A DNA stretch of 64,000 nucleotides. Source: Undaria pinnatifida. Its lineage: Eukaryota; Sar; Phaeophyceae; Laminariales; Alariaceae. Shown here piece after piece: positions 47,082-57,309 of the stretch (positions within the stretch are counted from its first letter, which is position 1; each line of letters opens with the position of its first letter). Below the pieces are notes generated by a model. That model was given only the letters and a program-made list of their open reading frames with translations, searched no databases and was not told the origin of the DNA. Location: contig JABAKD010000016.1 in NCBI GenBank assembly GCA_012845835.1, positions 19,635,196 through 19,699,195 on the forward strand, in the 5' to 3' direction. The position numbers and the translations under genes were made by a program.

Positions 47082-47333
47082 TCACTGGGTTCTGAATTTA
47101 GTTTTGTTTTTATGTTGGGATGTACCAAAGCTACGTAGGGTAAGGAGGTCACTTTTACCTTTACATTTACCTTTACCTTTACCTTTACTACCTTTACCTT
47201 GGCGTTTTTTTCCTTTGGGGCCTTTTGCTTTCGCGCCGTGGCTCGGGGTCACTCCTGCGAGTGATCCGCCCCCCTCCCTATTTTTTGCCTTACTTTTTCG
47301 TGCTGCTTTTATTTTGCGATATGAATCGGCCAT
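47082..47333 (-). CDS. Lys-rich 83-residue frame over a TTTACC repeat
   Basis: ATG at 47333 gives MADSYRKIKAARKSKAKNRE, a Gly/Ser loop, then GAKAKGPKGKKRQGKGSKGK and a short C-terminus. The repetitive part comes from a (CCTTTA)n tract at 47148-47200, but the N-terminal 30 residues do not. It could be a small basic protein or chance. No neighbours support it. Confidence 0.25.
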   Translation of the reverse strand: MADSYRKIKAARKSKAKNREGGGSLAGVTPSHGAKAKGPKGKKRQGKGSKGKGKGKCKGKSDLLTLRSFGTSQHKNKTKFRTQ

Positions 47334-47960
47334 GGGTCACGCGTGCGAGTATGATAGTCTGATAGTATGATCGTATGATATGAAGTGAGAATAAGGGATG
47401 ATACTACATCAGTGTAACGGAGTGCCCTCCGTAGAAGGATAGTTTATAGATTCGACGTGAAACCATGTCATGGTTGAGGTGAAACCACATGACAGAAGAT
47501 GTCACATTCACGTCGAGGTCATCATAGATGGGCCATAATGTAAGTGACGATGATGGGACAAGCAGGACGCCCCACATCTCACTACCTGCTCTACCTGCTC
47601 TACCTTGCGCTACCGTGTGCGTAGGCCTGTTTTGTCTGTGTTTTAGAAGTTAATGTAGCGGAAATAACGCAATCAAGCTTTTGAGTCTATACAGCGAGCC
47701 ATGAAGAGAGACCAAACAAGGGCACCGGCACCCATGAGGAGCACGCTTCCCAACACCGATCAACCACGCATCCCCGACTCGGAGTACCACTACAACTGGT
47801 GTCGTCGGCAGGACGTGATACAGTATGATACTATCAATACAACACCCTAGCCTTGCTCGATGGCATGGTTGGAACAAGCGTTACCCATTCATTGTCAGAT
47901 ACGACAAATGGAATAATAACAACGACATCGCCGACGAAGCTGTATCGTCGAGAGGGTACT

Positions 47961-48125
47961 TTACCGCTTTTTCGACAACATGGTTGATATACTCTTTAAA
48001 TTATATAATAAACTAACCTTAACCCTAACCCTAACCCAATGAAACGCAACATCCAACCAATGTACGGTGAAACCCCTTCGTCTCGTACACAGTGTGCGTC
48101 AACCATGTAGTCGAAAAAGTGGTAA
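47961..48125. mobile_element. MITE copy 2 (165 bp)
   Basis: The ends TTACCG, then CTTTTTCGACAACATGGTTGA and TCAACCATG, then TAGTCGAAAAAGTGGTAA are inverted repeats. The interior matches copy 1 at 10756-10906. It carries TAACCCTAACCCTAACCC (about 48020-48038), more telomere-like units than copy 1. Confidence 0.8.
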
Positions 48126-49230
48126 GCTCTACTGATTGTCGACGCGATGGTTCATTGCACACAATTAAGGGAAACAGCTGTATGTAGTCTCCAGGCCGTT
48201 GCAGGTAGGTAAGATGGAGGTGGGGCGATCATCAATAGTGGCACATACATGGTGGAAAGTATATTATTTTCTTCCATGTAACATCTCCCACGTCTGAGCT
48301 TGCTGAACTATGGGTACACTTTCTGGTACATGTGGATGTCACTATCGTTGGGGAAAACGCCGCACATTGTCAGATGACCAACTGAAAAATACTAGAGTAA
48401 TAAGTATACACAGAGTGGAAAACGGAAATATGGTAAATCAGCCATCAGTCGGCTCTCAGGAATTGGAATAATATAAACAGTCACGGCAGCCACCTTGCTT
48501 GTTGGAGTGGTTGGCGGTCACTGATTGGGCACTTTGACTGCGTTTACATGGTACGAAGCCACGCAACGTGGTGGTAGTAGTCGCTGGCATTCGAGACGCC
48601 CTTGGTCGGGTTGTTGTTGTTCTCACTTTGGATTAGCGGCGTCATCTAGTCCGTGGCCTCAAGGCAGGCCACTTTTTGAAAAAAAACACAACAACAAAAA
48701 AAAGAGGAGAAGAAGAAAAAAAGAATAAATGAACAAAAATAACAAAATGAAGAAAAGGAACGCATGAAACAAAGAGGAAAAAAGAGCACTGTAAGGGAAA
48801 ACACAAGCTGGATAGCTCGGCGCCTTTATCGCTTTGGTATACCGCAGATCGGCAGTAGCATCGTGCCCCAATGCTTGCCCGCACTGAACGTACAACAAAC
48901 CAACAAAAAAAACACTTTCCGCACTGACAGGTGTTAATATCTCGGAAAAAACTGGCGGCAAGTAATAAGCCACTCCCACACCTTCGCACCTCGCGAAGAA
49001 ACATTCTACTGTTGTTATCAGCGCGTGAAACAGGGCGAGTCACACACCGATCACTCAATTCCAAACGGCTCATCGTACGTGCGTAGGGATGCCCAGTCAG
49101 TATCGAAACCACAGTCTTCAAACGAAGCTGGAAAGGGAGAAGAGTCAAGTTGCCTACAAAAGCAGTTGTACCTGGAGCATGAGAGACTGCCGTCGCTCAG
49201 GCACCCAAGCGGTGTAAACACAATGCCGAA
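48126..49230. other. Region with no recognised gene
   Basis: AT-rich unique sequence with an A-rich stretch at 48680-48790. Nothing supported. Confidence 0.4.
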
Positions 49231-49239
49231 AGCAATACG

Positions 49240-50830
49240 GACATCCAAGTCTGTCTGGAAGGGAAAGCTCTATCGAACATAAGCAAGCGACCTAAGCACA
49301 GGTTGCAGATGCTCGCACATCGCAATCGCACTGCGAACATCCAGGTCTCTCTCGTAGGGAAGGCACGAGTGAGCGTGGTGCAATGGCCGCTCAAGCGCAG
49401 GCGGCCATGCGCGTCCATCTGTTAAGCGAAAGCAATACGGATATACAAACCCGCCTCGAAGGGGAAACTCGAGACGGCCTAGAGCCCGACCCAAGCAGCC
49501 GATGGCAACGAACGCGTACAAGAACCTAAAGCACCACGGTCATCCAAGCCTTGTCTCGAACAAAACGCTTGAGAAAACACAGACGATCCCAACACAGGTG
49601 CCAATATACGTATGAAAACAACAAAAAATATTCGACGTTCAAGCCCGTCTCGAAGGAAAAACTCAAGAGGGCATACGTAGCCGCCTAGCCCAGGTGCGAA
49701 CGCACGCACCTAGCAATCAAAAGCAATACAGACATCCAAGCCTGTCTCGAAGGCAAAACTCGAGACGACATAGAGCCGACCCACAAATCAGGTGGCAAAG
49801 TACGCACACCAAAATAAAAGTTGCAAGCAATACAGACGTCCAAGCCTGTCTCGAAGGCATATGCCGAGGGGACATACGTAACCGACCTAAGCACAGGTAG
49901 CGCAGCGGTGCTGGTTTATCGCGAACGAAAGCATCACGGACACCCGAGCATGTCTCGAAAGGAAACACGCGACGGCTTAAAGTCAACCTAAACCCAGATG
50001 TCGTTTTACCCATATATGTATCCGACATCCAGGCCTGTCTCGAAAGGAGAACTCGAGAAAGCATAGGCGCCCAAACCCAGAAGACATAGGCGCCCAAACC
50101 CAGGTGCCTAGACTATAGAGTATCTAAATTAATACACACATCCGCGTCCGTCTCGAAGGGAAAACTCGAAAAGGCAAAAAAACCCGGCCTAAGCACAGGT
50201 AGCAGTGCTGTCATATCGCAAACGTTGGCATTGTAGATATCCTCGCCGTCTCCAAGTGAACGTCGAGAGGGCCTAGAAGCAACCCCAAACTAGGTGGCCA
50301 ATTACGCAGAACAGAATCAAAAGCAACCCGGACATCAGAGCCTTTTTCGAAAGGAAAGCTCGGGAAGGCATAGGTGCCCAAACCCAGATGGCAATATGCG
50401 TATCTAAGCCACTACGCAAATACACGTCTGTCACGAATGGAAAACTCGAGAAGGCCAAAATAAGCAGCCGACCTACGCACAGATGGCAGTGCTCCCATAT
50501 TGCAACTCCGCAAGCATTACGGATATCCTAGCGGTCATGTAGCGAGAGTCGAGAGGGCCTAGAAGCAACCCTAAACCAGGTGGCAAATTACGTAAAACAA
50601 GACCCAAAGCAACACTGACATCCAAGCCTGTCTCGAAAGAAAACAATCGATAGAGCATACGTAGCCCACCCAATCTCGCGTAGGAACAAAAATACAAAAC
50701 AACAACAGCCAAGCCTGTATCTGTGGCGAAACACGGGAGGACAGAAGGAAATCACGATAAGGCGGAGGGAATCGTGGTGGGCAATATTCGTGTACGGAAA
50801 CCAGGGGCAATGCCAAACATCCAGGCTTGT
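49240..50830. repeat. Diverged tandem array of a roughly 98-bp unit, about 16 copies
   Basis: The anchor GACATCCAAGCCTGTCTCGA, or variants, recurs near 49247, 49337, 49440, 49540, 49630, 49731, 49836, 49939, 50027, 50140, 50238, 50332, 50425, 50520, 50617, 50708 and 50815. Between anchors are AACTCGAGA, GCATAGG/CATACGTA, CCTAAGCACAGGTGGCA and AATTACG words. The period is not a multiple of three, so short frames such as SRQAWMSVLL on the minus strand recur in shifting phase and are not protein repeats. It ends about 27 bases before the acyltransferase stop codon. Confidence 0.85.
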
Positions 50831-50856
50831 TGGATTATCGGGGGCGAGCTCTCCGT

Positions 50857-51001
50857 TTACGGCTCGAAGCTAATCGGTCGCGTCTCCCACGTCGGCTTGT
50901 GGTCATGGTACAGCTTGATCACCGCCGCCTGAACCTTGTCGCAGAGCGCCTGCGCCTCGTCGTCGGTGACGGGTGACGAAGCCTTGTCGACGAGGATGGG
51001 C
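50857..51001 (-). CDS. Acyltransferase last exon
   Basis: Acceptor TGCTAATGTAG. The exon enters in phase 2 and ends at TAA (50857). PILVDKASSPVTDDEAQALC, then AAVIKLYHDHKPTWETRPIS matches the usual DGAT2 C-terminus, where a Gly-Lys-Pro-Ile strand is followed by a helical tail containing LY-x-x-HK. It follows the tandem array closely. Confidence 0.75.
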
Positions 51002-54000
51002 CTACATTAGCATGCCACAGCGGCCCATCGACCATAAAAATAGGGGAGGGGTGGGTAGGGGGGGGGAGGCGGGCGATCAATGCCGTGCTTGCAGATACCG
51101 TTGACGAAAATGAAAAGTGGTTCTTATACGATTGTTGCATCACGAGCGTTCAAAATAGCAAGTAGCAAAAACCATAGCCTGGCATCCTGCACGTTTGACC
51201 ATAATACTTTTATATGTGCGCGAAGTGAGGCTACTAGTTAGTGTGCGCAAGGTGAGGATACTGTACTGTAGTGTAGATAGCCCCTCAGAAGCTACACCCA
51301 CGAGACACCACCCGCGAGATATTTCATCGGCTATCGAAGCATGGCAAGCATGAGACAAATGGAATTTCAACCTGACTCACCTTCCCACGAGAAGCTTCAG
51401 CTTCTGACGGTGTGGGATCAATCCGAACGCGCCTCGGAAGAGGATGAGGGGCAGCCTCAGCTGACAAGGGGTCGGGCGGAGCGGGCGGATCGGGTATACA
51501 CGGGGGGCGGAGGTGAGACACCTGTTGGCACGCGCTAGCCTCGCACATAGATACACCTTTTACAGGATGCATCAACAGCCGTAAAGTGGGAGTCACATAG
51601 ACGCTTGCTTACTCGATGGGGTTGATACCTCACCTCAAAAGTTATCATGAATCACAACCTGATGAACCATCACACATCATAGATAGGTACATAGCGACAC
51701 ACGCTATGGTACGACAGGGGTAGCACTGTTTGGCCGAAACATTTCTCATAATGATGGCGGCGCTCCTTAGCCCAAAATCGTCGACAAAATTAATTGTCAT
51801 TTTTGTTTTTAGCAATATTACTATTGCTATTTTAATTTGTTTGTATAGTCTATGTGCCAGGGCCATGGGGTGGTTCATCGAGTTTGACTGTTTAGTTACC
51901 GTGCTCTAAAACCATTTAAGAAAGGGTGGGGTATACTATTAATTGTACTAACAGTATTAGTATTATTAATATTATGCAGCTCCCCAATATCTTAGGAAGC
52001 TCAGAAAAGCAATGGTTGGTGTACCTCTATCTACCGTTGCCTTTGTCGAACGAAATCCTTTATGATGGGTATGATGGGTATGATGGGTGTGATGGGTATG
52101 ATGGGTATGATGGGTGTGATGGGTATGATGGGTATGGTGGGTATGATGGGTATGATGGGTATGTTGGGTATGGTAGGTATGATTGGTATGGTGAGTGTGA
52201 TGGATATGATGGATATGGTGGGTCTGATGGGTCTCTAATGGGTGTGACGGGTGTGATGGGTATGATGGGCATTGATGGTGTGATGGGGATGGTGGGTATG
52301 ATGGGTATGGTGGGTATGATGGGTATGATGGGTATGATGGGTATGGTGGGTATGATGGGTGTGATGGGTATGGTGGTTATGGTGGGTGGTGTGGGGCTGA
52401 TGGATCTGATAGGTGTGATGGGTATGATGGGTATGGTGGGTCTGATGGGTCTGATGGGTATGATGTGTATGATGGGTATGAAATACCCCGCCGTAGGGGT
52501 TGCACGTTTATTAGTCAAACGAATCTGACATTCTAGGCGCTTGAGTTCCTCAGACGAGGAACTACGGTGTGGTCTGATGTCTTACACTTTACCAACATAC
52601 TGGTCTTAGTACTAGTGAATAGCGAATAGAAGATTTTGCTGGGTTGCACCAGCGAATGCCTTCCAACGGATGTTTCTTGTGAGGTGTTGCACTAGCTTCT
52701 CGTGGTAGGAGCTCAGAAACTTCTTAAAATCCGCCGCAGCCACTACGGTGGCATGACCAGTATACGGCTTTCCCACGATGACGGGATGAGGAGAGGAGCC
52801 CCCAACAGGGTGCTCTCCCTATCGAAAAACGTGTCCATATGACCTATCTACATCCTGTTATTCGGGCGTGGAGTTGGGGTGTTCGGAGAACTGACTGACC
52901 AGTGACGATGAGACTCGAAACGGCGGTGCCTGATGTCGTTGCGCTACGCGGATCAACCTAACACCTCATCACCTTTTGAACTGTGTTTCCGACCTTGATT
53001 GTGGTAGTGCTGACAACAACAGTATGTGATCTTAATCCGTGGTACGAAATTGAAGAGCAACTACTGTGATTCCCTTGTTACCTTCCGGGACAGTAGTCGA
53101 ATGTAGCGGTGGCCCACGCCGGGCAGGAGGTCGTGGGTCCTCGAAACACCGAAGCAGTACACCGGGATTATGGCGTATCCGCCCTGAGACGCACGAAAGG
53201 ACATCGTCGATCGACGGTAACGTTTCACGAGCAGCGTCATTTCCGTATCAAAGTGGACACCAGAAGGGAGTACAGAATCGCAGTTAGAATAGTCGCTGCA
53301 ACCTTTTTTGTTGATTGTCAATGTATCGAGAGATAACATCCGCAGCACCGGTGGGCATTGACGGACTGCACACATGCACCATTCATTTCTAGCATATATG
53401 TCATCCTAGACGTCACCAGGTACGTCTACATACAGGGTCGTTCTATACCTCCCATCTTCCCTGTATGTAGTTATGCAGAAGGGGTCGAACAAAATGCGTG
53501 ATTTTTCGATACGGTCGTTTTTCAGCCTGATAATATGTAACTTTCGCAATCGCCGCCGTCGATCGTGCCGTTCTTAGTATAGGGATACTGTCCTCACCCT
53601 GAAAGCGATCTTCGCGAAATTCTTGCGTAGGCAGGTTAGCGTCTCCGTCTTGCGAGACACGAACATTTCCCCGATGCCGCCGGTGACCACGCAGACAGCC
53701 TTCAAACGGAAAAAGCGACAACATACAAAATACAGGGCATGGGAGTAGGAGGGTGAGGGTAGGGCAGGGTATGCCAGTGACGTCGGCTTGACACAGCTCA
53801 CACGACTATAGCAAAATACATCACGAGCACAACTACTCACATCAAGGAATTCGGATAGCCGAACGTGTCTCCCGCACAGAGTACGAATACGCCCTTCACG
53901 AAGCTCGAATGTGTATAGACTTCATGTATATCGCGGCATCGTGGAGCGATTGATCGATCGGCTCCCGCACCCACCCTGGTATTACTGAATGGCTTGCCGC

Positions 54001-56679
54001 TTCTTTACCGCTAACGTGCCCCGCCGTTTCATTCACCTTGAAGCCGTCTGCGAACATCTGCAGGATGGAGGCTGTGCCGGCCTTCCGTACGCCCAGAACA
54101 TTGATGGCGTCCCGCAGCACGGGAGTACTCAGCAGCGCCGACGCGACAACGGCGGACATCGGCCACACTCCCGGGAAGGCGGTTTCGGCCACGGACATTC
54201 CAAGTATGGCTCCAAACGGCTGATGATGTGTTGGTAAGACGAACGTGGCAAAGTAAAACAAACACCGCGCGGTGACCAGTTAGTTTGGTTCGAAAGTACC
54301 GCTAGATTTGGAGTCAGGTGCATGCCGGCCGTAGCTCTTTCCAAATCCACAAACTAAATTACCTAAAGGTAAACTGCAAACGGTGGTGGTCCTCTCTACC
54401 CTGTAACGAAACCGGTGACAATTCGGCGCACTTCCCGTACGTATGTGGGTTTAGCGCATGCAGCCTTGCAGGCACACTGTAACATGAGTACGGGGCAATA
54501 GTAAATCAGCTGCAACCCGAATTCTTCGACATGACCACCTCGCAAGCCCTGCACGGGGACGAGAAGCGATTCTCACGCTCAAAACAATATTTGGATTCTA
54601 CTGATTAAGAATTCGATCTAAAACAGAACTGACTGTTTCTTCGGTGTTGTTTGGTCCAACGAACGACATGCTATCATTAGAATTTTTCACCATGACGGCG
54701 TGCGGCATCTGGGCGAGGAGATATTGTTGGCCCTTGTCCGCAAGCACTTTCATGAACATGTCGTAGTCCTCGTATACAACTTCGAACCCGAAGTACTCTC
54801 GCCACAGCCTAAGCAGGCGGTGACCAAGGATGGCTTTGTCTGGCATCTTGTGCTCCAGGCGTCTATTGCAGCAGCAGTAATTCCGCAAACGAAGAAAGGC
54901 AAGTTGGGGGCAGGAGGAGAGCGTCGCGAGGGAGGAGGAGGTTGTTGTGGTGTGGTGTAGGGGCATTAAACCAGCACCATGAAGGATGCGTGCTTGCGAG
55001 CGGTATGAGAGGTGCCATGATGCAAATCATATATAATCAAATCAAATGACAGGCCAATTATATTCAAGTCCAGCCAAGCAAATGAAAATCATAACGAAAA
55101 TAAGTCGAAGCCCCATCTATCCACTTCAAGCCTATACATCGTTTATATTAAAGTCAAGTCAAACGAATTCAAGTCAAGTTGCGTTGAGTCCTTTTAAATC
55201 CAACGCCAGTCAATTCCATTTTATCCAGGTCTTTAGTCACCTCATGGCGATGGCGGTGGACGTCATGAGCAAAACCGCTGGGACCAAGCACCACCAAGTA
55301 AACCACAGAACCCAGATGCAGCGAACAAGGTATGCTTGGAGCACAAGGAACATGATTGTAGCACCACCGCATGCCTGCAGGGGTTACGTAGGTTGGTGGG
55401 GCTGAGCACAGATAGAGCAAGGCGTGTTTCTTGTCTTCATGCTGTACGCTGACTCGCTGATGTAGTCCACAGCATACATTAATCATAGTATCTACAGGTA
55501 AATGCATATATATACACACACCACCCGTATTATTTGCAGGTAAAGCAATGTATATGGCGCATCATACGGAAACGGCGTTTGTTGGCGATCTGTACCGATA
55601 ACGTACCAGTTTCCATCATGGCCGGCGTAGACAATGCACAATGTTGATACTATGGTTTATGGATAACACCGCTACACACCGGGGGAGGCAAGGCCTGAAG
55701 AATTGGGCTCCAAGACGGGAGACATGGTGCGAGTATAGGCATGCTACTTGATTCGGCTTGGCGATTGTAGGCACACACTGACCCCAACGGAGTAATAATG
55801 ATACTTGTAAAGAAAACATCCTTGCATCCTGACCAGACGTTCTCGCGCACAGCGAAATGTATTTCGCGTACATGGTTTGTCGTGTGACACGAGGATACAA
55901 GTAGTGGCTGGAGCCCTACGGACTGATGCAGCCATACGAGTATGCTCCGCACAGTATCGCGAGGCATTTTGAAGACGATTGGATACTCACCAGCCACAAC
56001 GTTGCCACCACCATGGCGCGTTCCTCGTACGTCAAGGTCTCGAGATCGACAGGACCTTCGTCTCCATGTTGTAGGGGGAGCATAGCTGCGTAGAGAGTGC
56101 CGAACGTTTGCATGACGGCAGCCACGCCAAGCGCGCTAATGAATATGAGCCACTCGTATCGCAGCTGATCGATCGGGCTGACCTCGCACGGGGGAACAGG
56201 AGCCCCAGAGTTGTCGGTGGTGGTGGTCTGACCGTGGTCGGCTGTGTGAGCGGTGATGCTTCTCGGCGCGATGTTACCGTTGCTGTCAATGCACATCATC
56301 GTTCCAGCCTGACATGGCAGGAACGGGCGTGACGCACAGGGAGCAAACTCGAGTCAAGTTCAGATCCAACTAGAGCTATTAATAGAAGTTTGTTTCGGAG
56401 TTTGCAAGAGCACAACGAATGAATGACAGCATGTTCCATGACAAGTTGGAATCAAAATCAATCCTATCAAGCACAAGTGCGGTAAGCCGTGTTACGTACC
56501 GGGAACTTAGGCTCTGGCTCCAAGCCGTGGAAGTCATACATTGGGCACGTGGCGCCATCAATCAGACTGCACGTTGAACAGGGAGAGAGGTGCAAGACGG
56601 AACGGCGAAGGAGGGTAGGGTGCGGCGTGTTACTGTCGACCATCCGCCACAGCTTGCTTGCATAGTGTTGAGTACTCAT
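50857..56679 (-). CDS. DGAT2-family acyltransferase (about nine exons)
   Basis: Exons: 56679-56500, 56308-55991, 55374-55241, 54862-54691, 54219-54037, 53699-53598, 53183-53082, 52812-52766 (uncertain) and 51001-50857; about 460 residues. Known for the family: transfer of an acyl group from acyl-CoA to diacylglycerol (or a related acceptor) at the ER, the last step of triacylglycerol synthesis. Seen: a 60-residue N-terminus, a hydrophobic segment at about 173-204, LLRLWREYFGFEVVYE, MPHAVMPFGAIL (263-274), LLSTPVLRDAINVLGVRKAG, AVCVVTGGIGEMF (330-342), AIIPVYCFG (367-375) and VIVGKP/ILVDKASSP near the end. The family's HPHG reads MPHA here, so activity or substrate may differ. The FGRxxLPxP-type segment expected after residue 397 was not found. 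An alternative is a monoacylglycerol or wax-type acyltransferase. Confidence 0.82.
51381..51521 (-). CDS. Splice-bounded Pro-rich segment, possible cassette exon
   Basis: Acceptor GCGTGCCAACAG and donor GTGAGTCAGG bound exactly 47 codons, phase 0 on both sides (PDPPAPPDPLSAEAAPHPLP, RVRIDPTPSEAEASRGK). It lies in the last acyltransferase intron on the same strand, but its phase does not fit the phase-2 junction there. It may be chance, a remnant or part of another transcript. Confidence 0.35.
52062..52485. repeat. 9-bp minisatellite (GATGGGTAT)n, about 420 bp
   Basis: About 47 units of GATGGGTAT with GGT, TGT and TCT variants. It is open on both strands (Tyr-Asp-Gly on plus, Ile-Pro on minus). 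It lies inside the last acyltransferase intron and creates a spurious 200-residue plus frame. Confidence 0.95.
52766..52812 (-). CDS. Acyltransferase penultimate exon (uncertain)
   Basis: In frame HPVIVGKP, the expected Gly-Lys-Pro strand. A GTATAC donor at 52765 leaves phase 2, fitting the last exon, and a GAGAG acceptor enters in phase 0. The same frame stays open to a TAG at 52612, so an alternative terminal exon (52812-52612) ending FAIH is possible. The short length and weak acceptor make the boundaries tentative. Confidence 0.4.
53082..53183 (-). CDS. Acyltransferase exon 7
   Basis: Acceptor TGCGTCTCAG and donor GTAACAAGG, 34 codons, phase 0 on both sides. It carries GGYAIIPVYCFGVSRTHDLL, the family's conserved Pro-Val-Tyr-x-Phe-Gly strand, then HRYIRLLSRK. 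Confidence 0.88.
53598..53699 (-). CDS. Acyltransferase exon 6
   Basis: Acceptor CCGTTTGAAG and donor GTGAGGACAG, 34 codons, phase 0. AVCVVTGGIGEMFVSRKTET has the Gly-Gly-x-x-Glu motif diagnostic of DGAT2 proteins, followed by LRKNFAKIAFR in place of the usual RKGFxKLAL. Confidence 0.9.
54037..54219 (-). CDS. Acyltransferase exon 5
   Basis: Acceptor CACATCATCAG and donor GTGAATGAAAC, 61 codons, phase 0. It begins PFGAILGMSV directly after PHAVM of exon 4, then LLSTPVLRDAINVLGVRKAG (the family's helix with Arg-Asp and Leu-Gly) and LQMFADGFK. Confidence 0.9.
54691..54862 (-). CDS. Acyltransferase exon 4 with altered HPHG motif
   Basis: Acceptor CTGCTGCAATAG and donor GTGAAAAATT. It enters in phase 2 and leaves in phase 0. 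It encodes LLRLWREYFGFEVVYEDYD, then YLLAQMPHAVM. The family's catalytic HPHG (YPHG in fungi) is MPHA: the central Pro-His remains but the Gly is Ala and the first residue is Met. Confidence 0.88.
55241..55374 (-). CDS. Acyltransferase exon 3, membrane segment
   Basis: Acceptor TAACCCCTGCAG and donor GTGACTAAAG. It enters in phase 0 and leaves in phase 2, completed by exon 4. The product is strongly hydrophobic (TIMFLVLQAYLVRCIWVLWF, WWCLVPAVLLM), matching the N-terminal hydrophobic hairpin typical of DGAT2. Confidence 0.85.
55991..56308 (-). CDS. Acyltransferase exon 2
   Basis: Acceptor CCTGCCATGTCAG and donor GTGAGTATCC, 106 codons, phase 0 on both sides. A polar Thr-rich start leads to LRYEWLIFISALGVAAVMQT, a possible membrane segment, then an acidic stretch and ERAMVVATLWL. 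Confidence 0.8.
56500..56679 (-). CDS. Acyltransferase exon 1
   Basis: ATG at 56679 (MSTQHYASKLWRMVD) and donor GTACGTAAC, 60 codons, phase 0, fitting exon 2. A TATAAAG word lies about 20 bases upstream of the ATG and no acceptor is seen, which favours a true start. No targeting peptide is obvious; several Cys residues (CSTC, TCPMYD) are notable. Confidence 0.7.
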
Positions 56680-57098
56680 GAGCACTCCGGCTTTATAGTA
56701 AATAGGACCATCGCCAAACGTTTACGACTTGCACAAAAAATATGAAAATAACATACTAGTCTTTACCGTGTATTGACTAGCATGAACCGTGTAGGTGCAT
56801 CATGTAGGGCGATAGTCCTGCATGTTCGCGGAGAAGCATACTTTGCGTCGGATAAACCATCGACCTGCGCCCATAACCAGAGCAAGTGCCGTATAATGCA
56901 ACACTGGCAACACCAGAGTGGGAAGGACGAGACGTCCTGGATGTATGATCTCCCTTTTTTACATTACTATTTAGCTAAACAATTCACCAGAAATATCGAA
57001 GTACAAAGTACGAGAGGGGTGCAGTACTGCAGTACGAAGAACAGTTAGTTGGGGGAGGGAGCATCTCACCAGATCTTTGGCCATTTCTGTTTAATTAC

Positions 57099-57197
57099 GC
57101 CGTCCGTCCACTCCCCCACTCCGTCGGATTCGTGTAACGCCGCGCAACACTGGGCGCTGACGGCCCTCACCCTTTCTTGCTCGGCCAAGCGTGCTCT
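57099..57197 (-). CDS. Isolated candidate exon, 33 codons
   Basis: Acceptor ATCGACGTCCCAG and a weak donor GTAATTAA, phase 0 on both sides. The product is RARLAEQERVRAVSAQCCAA, then LHESDGVGEWTDG. Composition is exon-like. It lies 420 bases upstream of the acyltransferase start on the same strand and may belong to another gene. Confidence 0.3.
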
Positions 57198-57309
57198 CTG
57201 GGACGTCGATAGACCGATAGGGCAGACATGTACCGTCGTCAATAGCAGAAGGTTGACATGTCGCATCGATTCAGTGGTGAGGATTTACATGAATCGTGAA
57301 GAGGTTTAG

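Noticed and set aside
48013-48040. AACCCT repeats as an interstitial telomere
   Set aside because: They lie within a MITE copy whose relative at 10.8 kb has a shorter version, so they belong to the element.
49240-50830. CRISPR array
   Set aside because: Repeats are diverged along the whole unit, there are no unique spacers of fixed size, and the genome is eukaryotic.
51926-52528. A 200-residue Tyr/Asp/Gly-rich protein
   Set aside because: It is a translation of the 9-bp minisatellite, open on both strands.
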